Below the pieces are notes generated by a model. That model made no database searches. It was given only the letters and a program-made list of their open reading frames with translations, and had not been told where the DNA came from. Below are positions 44,850 to 52,791 of a stretch of 64,000 bases of DNA, one piece after another. This stretch comes from Streptomyces alboniger. Its GTDB lineage: Bacteria; Actinomycetota; Actinomycetes; Streptomycetales; Streptomycetaceae. The position numbers and the translations under genes were made by a program. The stretch spans positions 3,906,001-3,970,000 of the forward strand of contig NZ_CP023695.1 in assembly GCF_008704395.1 (NCBI RefSeq), given 5' to 3'. Within the stretch, counting starts at the first letter, position 1, and every line of letters starts with the position of its first letter.

Positions 44850-45536
44850 ATGAGCAGGCGCTCCGGCATCCTGGAATTCGCCGTCCTCGGCCTCCTCAGA
44901 GAGTCTCCGATGCACGGCTATGAGCTGCGGAAACGGCTCAATACGTCGCTGGGGGTGTTCCGCGCCTTCAGCTACGGGACGCTCTACCCCTGCCTCAAGA
45001 CGCTGGTCGCCAACGGCTGGCTGATCGAGGAGGAGGGCAGCACCTCCGAGGACGCCCTCGCGGCTCCGCTCACCGGGCGACGCGCCAAGATCGTCTACCG
45101 GTTGACGGCGGAAGGCAAAGAGCACTTCGAGGACCTGCTCTCGCAGACCGGCCCCGACGCGTACGAGGACGAGCACTTCGCGGCCCGCTTCGCCTTCTTC
45201 GGACAGACCTCACGGGACGTACGCATGCGGGTGCTGGAGGGCCGCCGCAGCCGCCTCGAGGAGCGTCTGGAGAAGATGCGCGCCTCCCTGGCCCGTACCC
45301 GGGAGCGCCTGGACGACTACACGCTTGAGCTACAGCGGCACGGCATGGAGTCCGTGGAGCGCGAAGTGCGCTGGCTGAACGAGCTCATCGAGAGCGAGCG
45401 AGCGGGACGGGACCAGCAACGGCCCGCCCGCGGAAGCTCCGCTCAGCAGGACAGCACATCTGGGGAGTCGGCGGGCCTGCCCCGGCGGCGGGACAACGAC
45501 CCGCCGCCGGATCCGTCCGACGACCCCGCCAAGTGA
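44850..45536 (+). CDS. PadR-family transcriptional regulator
   Basis: 228-residue PadR protein. The winged helix-turn-helix ends at about residue 95 ([39 protein letters not shown]), followed by a long coiled-coil ([20 protein letters not shown]) for dimerisation and a disordered acidic tail. It is directly upstream of ino1 (59 bp), an arrangement also known from mycobacteria, suggesting it regulates inositol synthesis or itself. A perfect palindrome lies in its promoter. Confidence 0.92.
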   Translation: MSRRSGILEFAVLGLLRESPMHGYELRKRLNTSLGVFRAFSYGTLYPCLKTLVANGWLIEEEGSTSEDALAAPLTGRRAKIVYRLTAEGKEHFEDLLSQTGPDAYEDEHFAARFAFFGQTSRDVRMRVLEGRRSRLEERLEKMRASLARTRERLDDYTLELQRHGMESVEREVRWLNELIESERAGRDQQRPARGSSAQQDSTSGESAGLPRRRDNDPPPDPSDDPAK

Positions 45537-45595
45537 GACCCAGCGTTCCGCGGGGTTTCAACCGGAATACCGAGAACACACAGGGAGCAACCGGA

Positions 45596-46678
45596 ATGGG
45601 TTCGGTTCGCGTAGCCATCGTCGGCGTGGGCAACTGCGCCGCCTCGCTGGTCCAGGGCGTCGAGTACTACAAGGACGCCGACCCGGACGCCAAGGTCCCG
45701 GGCCTGATGCACGTCCAGTTCGGCGACTACCACGTCGGTGACGTCGAGTTCGTCGCCGCCTTCGACGTCGACGCGAAGAAGGTCGGCCTCGACCTCGCGG
45801 ACGCGATCGGCGCCAGCGAGAACAACACCATCAAGATCTGCGACGTGCCGAACACCGGCGTGCAGGTCCAGCGCGGCCACACCCTCGACGGCCTGGGCAA
45901 GTACTACCGCCAGACCATCGAGGAGTCCGCCGAGGCGCCGGTCGACATCGTCCAGATCCTCAAGGACCGCAAGGTCGACGTCCTCGTCTGCTACCTGCCG
46001 GTCGGGTCCGAGGACGCCGCGAAGTTCTACGCGCAGTGCGCCATCGACGCCAAGGTCGCGTTCGTCAACGCGCTGCCGGTCTTCATCGCCGGTACCAAGG
46101 AGTGGGCGGACAAGTTCACCGAGGCCGGCGTCCCGATCGTCGGCGACGACATCAAGTCGCAGGTCGGCGCCACCATCACGCACCGCGTCATGGCGAAGCT
46201 GTTCGAGGACCGCGGTGTCCGCCTTGAGCGCACGATGCAGCTCAACGTCGGCGGCAACATGGACTTCAAGAACATGCTCGAGCGCGACCGCCTCGAGTCC
46301 AAGAAGATCTCGAAGACGCAGGCCGTCACCTCGCAGATCCCCGACCGCGAGATGGGCGAGAAGAACGTCCACATCGGCCCGTCGGACTACGTCGCGTGGC
46401 TCGACGACCGCAAGTGGGCGTACGTCCGCCTCGAGGGCCGCGCCTTCGGCGACGTCCCGCTGAACCTGGAGTACAAGCTCGAGGTCTGGGACTCCCCGAA
46501 CTCGGCGGGTGTCATCATCGACGCCCTGCGCGCCGCGAAGATCGCCAAGGACCGCGGCATCGGCGGCCCGATCCTCTCCGCGTCCTCGTACTTCATGAAG
46601 TCCCCGCCGGTGCAGTACTTCGACGACGAGGCCTACGAGAACGTCGAGAAGTTCATCAAGGGCGAGGTCGAGCGCTAA
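45596..46678 (+). CDS. ino1: Inositol-3-phosphate synthase
   Basis: 360-residue actinobacterial myo-inositol-1-phosphate synthase, which cyclises glucose 6-phosphate using NAD; the product feeds phosphatidylinositol and mycothiol. Rossmann motif [16 protein letters not shown] near the start, then [35 protein letters not shown] and [13 protein letters not shown] with catalytic lysines. ATG 45596. A 14-bp-stem terminator follows at 46702. Downstream of PadR. Confidence 0.95.
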   Translation: MGSVRVAIVGVGNCAASLVQGVEYYKDADPDAKVPGLMHVQFGDYHVGDVEFVAAFDVDAKKVGLDLADAIGASENNTIKICDVPNTGVQVQRGHTLDGLGKYYRQTIEESAEAPVDIVQILKDRKVDVLVCYLPVGSEDAAKFYAQCAIDAKVAFVNALPVFIAGTKEWADKFTEAGVPIVGDDIKSQVGATITHRVMAKLFEDRGVRLERTMQLNVGGNMDFKNMLERDRLESKKISKTQAVTSQIPDREMGEKNVHIGPSDYVAWLDDRKWAYVRLEGRAFGDVPLNLEYKLEVWDSPNSAGVIIDALRAAKIAKDRGIGGPILSASSYFMKSPPVQYFDDEAYENVEKFIKGEVER

Positions 46679-46701
46679 GCACCCTCTCCTTGTGGCGTGT
46701 T

Positions 46702-46734
46702 GAGGGTCCCCGGGCGTTTTGCCCGGGGACCCTC
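46702..46734 (+). terminator. Terminator after ino1
   Basis: GAGGGTCCCCGGGC (46702-46715) and GCCCGGGGACCCTC (46721-46734) form a perfect 14-bp stem with a GTTTT loop, 23 bp after the stop. Confidence 0.9.
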
Positions 46735-46756
46735 CTCGTATGTGAAGGTGGGGGCC

Positions 46757-48013
46757 ATGGCTGTCGTCGGTGACCTGCGTGTCCTCCTGCGTCTGCGGGA
46801 TTTCCGGCGGCTGCTCGCCGTACGGCTGATCTCCCAGAGCGCGGACGGCGTCTACCAGGTCGCGCTCGCCACGTACGTCGTCTTCTCACCGGAGAAGCAG
46901 ACCTCGCCCGGGGCGATCGCCTCCGCGATGGCGGTACTGCTCCTTCCGTACTCGCTGATCGGCCCCTTCGCGGGCGTTCTCCTGGACCGCTGGCAGCGCC
47001 GGCAGGTCTTCCTCCACGGGAACCTCCTGCGCGCCGCGCTGGCGGCGCTGACCGCCGTGCTGATGCTCGGCGGTGTCCCCGACTGGCTCTTCTACGCCTC
47101 AGCGCTCTGCGTCACGGCCGTCAACCGCTTCGTCCTCGCCGGTCTTTCGGCCGCGCTGCCGCGGGTCGTCGACGCCGACCGTCTGGTCATCGCCAACTCC
47201 CTGTCGCCGACCGCGGGGACGCTCGCCGCGACCGCGGGCGGCGGCCTCGCTTTCGTGGTCCGCCTGTCGGGGTCGGACTCGGACGCGGCGGTGGTCCTCC
47301 TCGGGTCCGCCCTGTACCTCTGCGCGGCGTTCGCCTCGCTCCGCATGACACGCGAACTGCTCGGTCCGGACCTCGGCTCGGTGCGGCCCCGGCTCGGGGA
47401 GGCGCTGGCCGGCACCGCACGCGGCCTGGCAGGGGGAGTACGGCACCTGGCGGAGCGCCCCGCGGCGGCCCGCGCGCTGGCCGCCGTGACGGTGCTCCGG
47501 TTCTGCTACGGCGCACTGACGGTCATGGTCCTGATGCTGTGCCGGTACGCCTGGACGTCGTCGGAGTCCGACGGGCTCGCGCTGCTCGGGCTCGCCGTGG
47601 GCATCTCCGGTGCCGGGTTCTTCGCCGCGGCCGTGGTGACGCCGTCGGCGGTCGCGCGGCTCGGGGCGGGCGGATGGATCGCCGCCTGCGCGGGTACGGC
47701 GGCGGTGCTCGAACCGGCCCTCGCCCTCTCCTTCGCACCGGCCCCGCTGTTGGTCGCCGCCTTCGTGCTCGGTCTGACGACCCAGGGCGCGAAGATCGCC
47801 ACGGACACGGTGGTGCAGTCCGCGGTGGACGACGGCTTCCGTGGCCGGATCTTCTCCCTCTACGACGTGCTGTTCAACGTCGCCTTCGTGGGCGCGGCGT
47901 CAGTAGCAGCCCTGATGCTGCCGCCTGACGGCCGGTCGGTTCCGCTGGTCGTCACCGTGGCATTGCTCTACGCAGCAATTGCGGTGGCTATGACCCGGTT
48001 TGACGTGCAGTAA
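46757..48013 (+). CDS. MFS transporter
   Basis: 418-residue major facilitator with 12 predicted helices. The N-terminus contains ISQSADGVYQVALATYVVF and a loop motif PLLDRWQRRQVFL-like (VLLDRWQRRQVFL) after helix 2, as in antibiotic-efflux MFS proteins. Substrate unknown. ATG 46757, just past the ino1 terminator. Confidence 0.9.
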   Translation: MAVVGDLRVLLRLRDFRRLLAVRLISQSADGVYQVALATYVVFSPEKQTSPGAIASAMAVLLLPYSLIGPFAGVLLDRWQRRQVFLHGNLLRAALAALTAVLMLGGVPDWLFYASALCVTAVNRFVLAGLSAALPRVVDADRLVIANSLSPTAGTLAATAGGGLAFVVRLSGSDSDAAVVLLGSALYLCAAFASLRMTRELLGPDLGSVRPRLGEALAGTARGLAGGVRHLAERPAAARALAAVTVLRFCYGALTVMVLMLCRYAWTSSESDGLALLGLAVGISGAGFFAAAVVTPSAVARLGAGGWIAACAGTAAVLEPALALSFAPAPLLVAAFVLGLTTQGAKIATDTVVQSAVDDGFRGRIFSLYDVLFNVAFVGAASVAALMLPPDGRSVPLVVTVALLYAAIAVAMTRFDVQ

Positions 48014-48126
48014 GTGTCACATCAGTGCCACAGAGCCGCTCTGGGCTTCAGAGATGCCAGTGGACCCCGATAACTTACGGGCGTCTTATCCGGCCATCGC
48101 GCTCTCGTTCGAGGGGACCCTCAAAA

Positions 48127-48630
48127 GTGACCACTCCGCCGCCCCAGGGCCAAGCTCCGTACCCGCCCCAGGGCCAGAACCCGTACGGCCAGCCCCCGGC
48201 CGGTGCGCCGTACCCCCCTCAGCCGGGCCAGCAGGGCATCCCGCAGCAGCCTTACCCGGCGTACAACCAGGGCGGGCCGGTTCCTCCGCCAGCTGCTCCG
48301 AGCCGGGGCGGCCGCGCCAAGAAGTTCATCCTACGCATCGTCGGCTTCATCCTCGTCGCCATCCTCATAGCCGTCGGCAAGTGGTACTTCGGACAGAGCG
48401 ACGCCGAGACGACCTCCGTGGGCAGTTGCATGCACAACAAGGGCACGCAGGGCACTCCCGACCTGGAAGAGGTCGACTGTTCCTCCAGCGACGCCGAATT
48501 CAAGGTGGTCGAGAAGTTCGACGACACCAGCGACAGCACCAAGTGCGAGGCCGTCAAGACCTCCGAGATCGCCTACTACCAGCAGGGCAAGGGGCACAAC
48601 CTGGTGCTCTGCCTGAAGAGGACGAAGTAG
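48127..48630 (+). CDS. LppU/SCO3897-family protein
   Basis: 167-residue protein: about 60 residues of Pro/Gln/Gly-rich cytoplasmic N-terminus, one membrane helix (FILRIVGFILVAILIAVG), then an extracellular domain with four Cys (SCMHN, VDCSSS, KCEAV, LCLKR) probably forming two disulfides. It matches the LppU/SCO3897 family of unknown function. GTG 48127 with GAGGGG about 10 nt upstream. A parS-loop hairpin follows its stop. Confidence 0.85.
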   Translation: MTTPPPQGQAPYPPQGQNPYGQPPAGAPYPPQPGQQGIPQQPYPAYNQGGPVPPPAAPSRGGRAKKFILRIVGFILVAILIAVGKWYFGQSDAETTSVGSCMHNKGTQGTPDLEEVDCSSSDAEFKVVEKFDDTSDSTKCEAVKTSEIAYYQQGKGHNLVLCLKRTK

Positions 48631-48640
48631 GGGGACAGCC

Positions 48641-48682
48641 GAGGGGCGCTGGTTCACGGTTTCACGTGAAACAGCGCCCCTC
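48641..48682 (+). terminator. Terminator hairpin with a parS in its loop
   Basis: GAGGGGCGCTG (48641-48651) pairs perfectly with CAGCGCCCCTC (48672-48682). The enclosed 20 nt contain a perfect parS, which can itself fold as a second stem. Confidence 0.8.
48659..48672. other. parS: parS site (in terminator loop)
   Basis: Perfect GTTTCACGTGAAAC enclosed by the stem at 48641-48682. Confidence 0.9.
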
Positions 48683-48700
48683 GGCGTATACCGGTCAGGT

Positions 48701-48724
48701 GGTGTGTTTCACGTGAAACACACC
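48701..48724. repeat. parS: Extended 24-bp perfect palindrome around a parS site
   Basis: The parS at 48706-48719 (GTTTCACGTGAAAC) is extended by GGTGT on the left and ACACC on the right into a perfect 24-bp palindrome, 34 bp from the preceding parS loop and 11 bp from the cca stop. Confidence 0.9.
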
Positions 48725-48735
48725 TAACGACCGGC

Positions 48736-50178
48736 TCAGTCCTGCGCCGCCCACCACTCCTTGAGCGCCGCCACCGCCGCGTCCCGCTCCATCGGACCGT
48801 TCTCCAGCCGCAGTTCCAGCAGGAACTTGTAGGCCTTGCCGATGGCCGGTCCAGGGCCGACGTCCAGGACCTTCATGATGTCGTTGCCGTCCAGGTCGGG
48901 GCGGATCGAGTCCAGCTCCTCCTGTTCCTGGAGGCGGGCGATGCGCTCCTCCAGGCCGTCGTACGCGCGCGACAGGGCGTTCGCCTTGCGCTTGTTGCGC
49001 GTCGTGCAGTCCGAGCGGGTCAGCTTGTGCAGGCGCTCCAGAAGGGGGCCCGCGTCCCGTACATAGCGACGTACGGCCGAGTCCGTCCACTCGCCCGTGC
49101 CGTAGCCGTGGAAGCGCAGGTGGAGCTCCACGAGGCGCGAGACGTCCTTCACCAGCTCGTTGGAGTACTTGAGCGCCGTCATGCGCTTCTTGACCATCTT
49201 GGCGCCCACCACCTCGTGGTGGTGGAAGGAGACCCGGCCGTCGCTCTCGAAGCGCCGCGTCTTCGGCTTGCCGATGTCGTGCAGCAGCGCCGCGAGCCGC
49301 AGCGTCAGGTCGGGGCCGTCCGTCTCCAGCGCCATCGCCTGCTCCAGGACGATCAGCGAGTGGTCGTAGACGTCCTTGTGCCGGTGGTGCTCGTCCCGCT
49401 CCAGGCGTAGGGCCGGCAGCTCCGGCAGGACCCGTGCGGCGAGCCCCGTGTCGACGAGGAGGGCGAGGCCCTTGCGCGGGTGGGCGGAGAGGATCAGCTT
49501 GTTCAGCTCGTCCCGTACGCGCTCCGCGGACACGATGTCGATGCGCTCGGCCATCGCCTTCATCGCGGCGACCACCTCGGGCGCCACCTCGAAGTCCAGC
49601 TGCGCGGCGAACCGCGCCGCCCGCATCATCCGCAGCGGGTCGTCCGAGAAGGACTCCTCGGGGGTACCGGGAGTGCGCAGGACGCGCTCGGAGAGGTCCT
49701 CCAGACCGTCGTGCGGGTCGACGAACTCCTTCTGAGGGAGCGCCACGGCCATCGCGTTCACGGTGAAGTCACGGCGGACGAGGTCTTCCTCGATGGAGTC
49801 GCCATAGGAGACCTCGGGCTTGCGCGAGGTCCTGTCGTACGCCTCCGACCGGTACGTCGTGACCTCGATCTGGTAGCCCTCCTTCTGGCAGCCGACCGTC
49901 CCGAAGGCGATCCCGACCTCCCACACCGCGTCGGCCCACGGCCGGACGATCTTCAGTACGTCCTCGGGGCGGGCGTCGGTCGTGAAGTCCAGGTCGTTGC
50001 CGAGCCGGCCGAGGAGTGCGTCCCTGACCGAGCCACCGACCAGGGCGAGAGAGAACCCGGCCTCCTGGAAACGGCGGGCGAGATCGTCCGCGACAGGGGA
50101 CACACGCAGCAGTTCGCTGACCGCGCGGCGCTGCACCTGGCTCAGTGCGCTGGGATTGTCTTCGTTGGCGTTCGGCAC
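48736..50178 (-). CDS. cca: CCA tRNA nucleotidyltransferase
   Basis: 480-residue class II CCA-adding/poly(A)-polymerase-family enzyme with an HD domain. The nucleotidyltransferase core contains ALVGGSVRDALLGR (near residue 46) with metal ligands in LDFTT, and VRRDFTVNAMA; the neck/body region continues to an HD domain LAALLHDIGKPKTR near 300. It adds or repairs the tRNA 3' CCA. ATG 50178. Divergent from the DUF6049 gene across 217 bp. Confidence 0.9.
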   Translation of the reverse strand: MPNANEDNPSALSQVQRRAVSELLRVSPVADDLARRFQEAGFSLALVGGSVRDALLGRLGNDLDFTTDARPEDVLKIVRPWADAVWEVGIAFGTVGCQKEGYQIEVTTYRSEAYDRTSRKPEVSYGDSIEEDLVRRDFTVNAMAVALPQKEFVDPHDGLEDLSERVLRTPGTPEESFSDDPLRMMRAARFAAQLDFEVAPEVVAAMKAMAERIDIVSAERVRDELNKLILSAHPRKGLALLVDTGLAARVLPELPALRLERDEHHRHKDVYDHSLIVLEQAMALETDGPDLTLRLAALLHDIGKPKTRRFESDGRVSFHHHEVVGAKMVKKRMTALKYSNELVKDVSRLVELHLRFHGYGTGEWTDSAVRRYVRDAGPLLERLHKLTRSDCTTRNKRKANALSRAYDGLEERIARLQEQEELDSIRPDLDGNDIMKVLDVGPGPAIGKAYKFLLELRLENGPMERDAAVAALKEWWAAQD

Positions 50179-50395
50179 AACAGAAAAGGGTACGTGCCCC
50201 GGGCGCCGGGAGCCGACCCGATTCCCGCCCGGCCGCCCACGGCCCGTGGCGCCGGCCGTTCACGACCCGTGGCACCGCCCCCGGCCGGGTCTTCCGATCC
50301 CGTGGAGCAGTCCGCGGCACTTCGCCCCAGCGCGCATCGTTACCATGCGTGGACGCACAACCGACGACCACTGACGACGAGGGACGGGCGAACGC

Positions 50396-52744
50396 GTGGC
50401 CGAGGCGGCAGACTTCCCGGGGACAAGCCCCTCACCTGCCCGCCGGTGGCTGCGGCGCACCGCCGCACTGCTGGTGGGCACTCCTTTGCTGGCGGGCCTC
50501 CTCCAGGCCCCGGCAGGCCCTGTCGCGCATGCCGCTGTGCCGGGCGCGATGGCCGACGCCACCGGTTCCAGGACCGTCGACGTGTCGCTGGACGCGCTCA
50601 CCCCCACCGCCCCCGATGAGGGGGACACCCTCACCGTCTCCGGCACCGTCACCAACAACGGCAAGCAGACGGTGACCGGCGCCCAGGTCGGACTGCGGGT
50701 GGGACCGACCGTCAACGGCCGGAGCGAGATCGACCGCGCCTCGAAGCGCACGGGCTTCCAGCCGGGGGCCGACGGCACCGAGGTCGGCGGCAAGTACGTC
50801 GACAAGTTCGCCAAGCTCGCGCCGGGTGTCCGGCAGGACTTCAGCATCTCCGTGCCCGTCAAGGCCCTGGACCTCGGCGCGGACGGCGTCTACCAGCTGG
50901 GCGTCGCCCTCACCGGTCAGAGCGCCGCACAGCCCTATCCGCAGGTGCTCGGGATCGAGCGCACGTTCCTGCCGTGGCATCCCGGGGCCGCTGACACGAA
51001 GACGAAGACGACTTATCTGTGGCCGCTCATCTCCGACACGCACCTCACGGCGAAGACGGAGTCCGACGAACAGCAGACGGCCGTCTTCAAGAACGACGAC
51101 CTGGCCGACGAGCTCGCCTCGGGCGGGCGTCTACAGCAGCTTCTGTCCCTCGGCAGCGACCTCGACGTCACCTGGGTCATCGACCCGGACCTGCTCGCGT
51201 CCGTCGAGGCGATGACGAAGGGCTACCGGATCCAGAATCCTGACGGGAAGACCACCAGGGCGGGCAAGCACCAGGCGGTGGCCAACGAATGGCTCAACGA
51301 CCTGGAAGCCGCCGTCAAGGGCAAGAAGGTCGTCGCGCTGCCCTTCGCCGACCCCGACCTCGCCTCCCTCGCGCACAACGGCAGGGCGGTCACCGGCTCC
51401 CTCAGTCACCTCAAGGAGGCCACCGACGCCGGGTCCAAGGCGGTGGAGACGATCCTGCACGTCAAGCCGAGCACGGACTTCGCGTGGCCCGCCGAGGGCG
51501 CGATCGACCCGTCCATCGTCGACGTCTCCACCTCCGCGGGCGCCCACACGGTGATCGCCCGCAGCGACAGCATGCGCGAGACCAGCGGCCTGACGTACTC
51601 GCCGACCGCGGCCCGGCCCATCGGCGGCGGCACGACCGCCGTGGTGGCCGACGCACGGCTCTCCACGGTCTTCCAGGGCGACATGACGGAGGCCGAGAAC
51701 TCGACGCTCGCCGTCCAGGAGTTCGTCGCCCAGAGCCTGATGATCAACCTCCAGAACCCCTCCAAGCAGCGCAGCATCGTGGTCGCCCCGCAGCGGATGC
51801 CCTCCGCCAGCCAGGCCCAGACCATGGCGAAGGCGCTCACGGCCCTCCAGGAGGGGCAGTGGTCGCAGTCCGAGCAGCTGACCGCCGCGACGAAGGCGAA
51901 GCCGGACCCGCAGGCCACGACCCGGGTCCCGTCGGCCGGGGCCTACCCCGCCTCGCTGCGCAAGCAGGAGCTGCCCCAGTCGGCTTTCGAGTCGATCCGG
52001 GACACCCAGAGCATGCTCGAACGCTTCCAGGTGATCCTCACCGAGAAGGACCGCGTGGTCACGCCCTTCGGGCGGGCCATAGACCGTGAGATGTCCACGT
52101 CCTGGCGCGGCCACGCGCAGGAGGCGGACAGGTACCGGGGCGGCGTCGGGAGCTATCTGCGGGAGCTCACCGGACAGGTGGCCCTGATCCAGCGGTCCGA
52201 CGCGAAGCTCTCCGGACGCAGCGCGACCATCCCGGTGTCGGTGCAGAACAACCTGGTGCAGGGCGTCGACCATCTGGTCCTGCGCCTGTCCTCGCAGAAC
52301 CCTACGCGTCTGAAGATCGGCGACGGGCAGTACGAGGAGCACCCGGTCAAGATCGCGGGCGGTCACTCCCAGTCGGTGAAGTTCACCACCACGGCCAACG
52401 CCAACGGCCCGGTCCCGGTCTACGCCCAGCTCTACACGGAGGACGGGGAGCCGTACGGCGATGCCGTCCGCTTCGAGGTCAACGTCACCGAGGTCACGCT
52501 GACGGTGATGCTCGTCATCGCCGGCGGCCTCCTGCTGCTCGTACTCGCCGGTTTCCGGATGTACACCCAGCGCAAGCGCGCGGCGCGCAAGCAGGCCGCT
52601 CAGGAAGGCCCGGACGAGGGTCCCGACGGCGGATCCGGCACCGAGTCGGGGGAAGGTGACCCCGGGCAGCCGAGTGACCCGACACCGGACACCGCACCGG
52701 AAAGCACCGACCCTTCTGACACGGGTGAGAGAGTGGACCGTTGA
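50396..52744 (+). CDS. DUF6049-family secreted/membrane-anchored protein
   Basis: 782-residue protein with a signal peptide (basic RRWLRR then hydrophobic TAALLVGTPLLAGLL, cleaving near AHA about residue 47), a long extracytoplasmic region with an early immunoglobulin-like part (about 60-160), one C-terminal helix near 700-722 and a basic/acidic cytoplasmic tail. This is the DUF6049 family found between the CCA-adding enzyme and MurJ in streptomycetes. GTG 50396. Cell-wall-associated role inferred from location only. Confidence 0.87.
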   Translation: MAEAADFPGTSPSPARRWLRRTAALLVGTPLLAGLLQAPAGPVAHAAVPGAMADATGSRTVDVSLDALTPTAPDEGDTLTVSGTVTNNGKQTVTGAQVGLRVGPTVNGRSEIDRASKRTGFQPGADGTEVGGKYVDKFAKLAPGVRQDFSISVPVKALDLGADGVYQLGVALTGQSAAQPYPQVLGIERTFLPWHPGAADTKTKTTYLWPLISDTHLTAKTESDEQQTAVFKNDDLADELASGGRLQQLLSLGSDLDVTWVIDPDLLASVEAMTKGYRIQNPDGKTTRAGKHQAVANEWLNDLEAAVKGKKVVALPFADPDLASLAHNGRAVTGSLSHLKEATDAGSKAVETILHVKPSTDFAWPAEGAIDPSIVDVSTSAGAHTVIARSDSMRETSGLTYSPTAARPIGGGTTAVVADARLSTVFQGDMTEAENSTLAVQEFVAQSLMINLQNPSKQRSIVVAPQRMPSASQAQTMAKALTALQEGQWSQSEQLTAATKAKPDPQATTRVPSAGAYPASLRKQELPQSAFESIRDTQSMLERFQVILTEKDRVVTPFGRAIDREMSTSWRGHAQEADRYRGGVGSYLRELTGQVALIQRSDAKLSGRSATIPVSVQNNLVQGVDHLVLRLSSQNPTRLKIGDGQYEEHPVKIAGGHSQSVKFTTTANANGPVPVYAQLYTEDGEPYGDAVRFEVNVTEVTLTVMLVIAGGLLLLVLAGFRMYTQRKRAARKQAAQEGPDEGPDGGSGTESGEGDPGQPSDPTPDTAPESTDPSDTGERVDR

Positions 52745-52791
52745 GCGATGTCGTGGCCGGTGGGCCCGGGGACGATGAGGTGGGGTAAACC

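Noticed and set aside
50179..50395. The gap between cca and the DUF6049 gene as a possible RNA gene
   Set aside because: No stable conserved fold or tRNA-like pattern was seen; it is best explained as a divergent promoter region.
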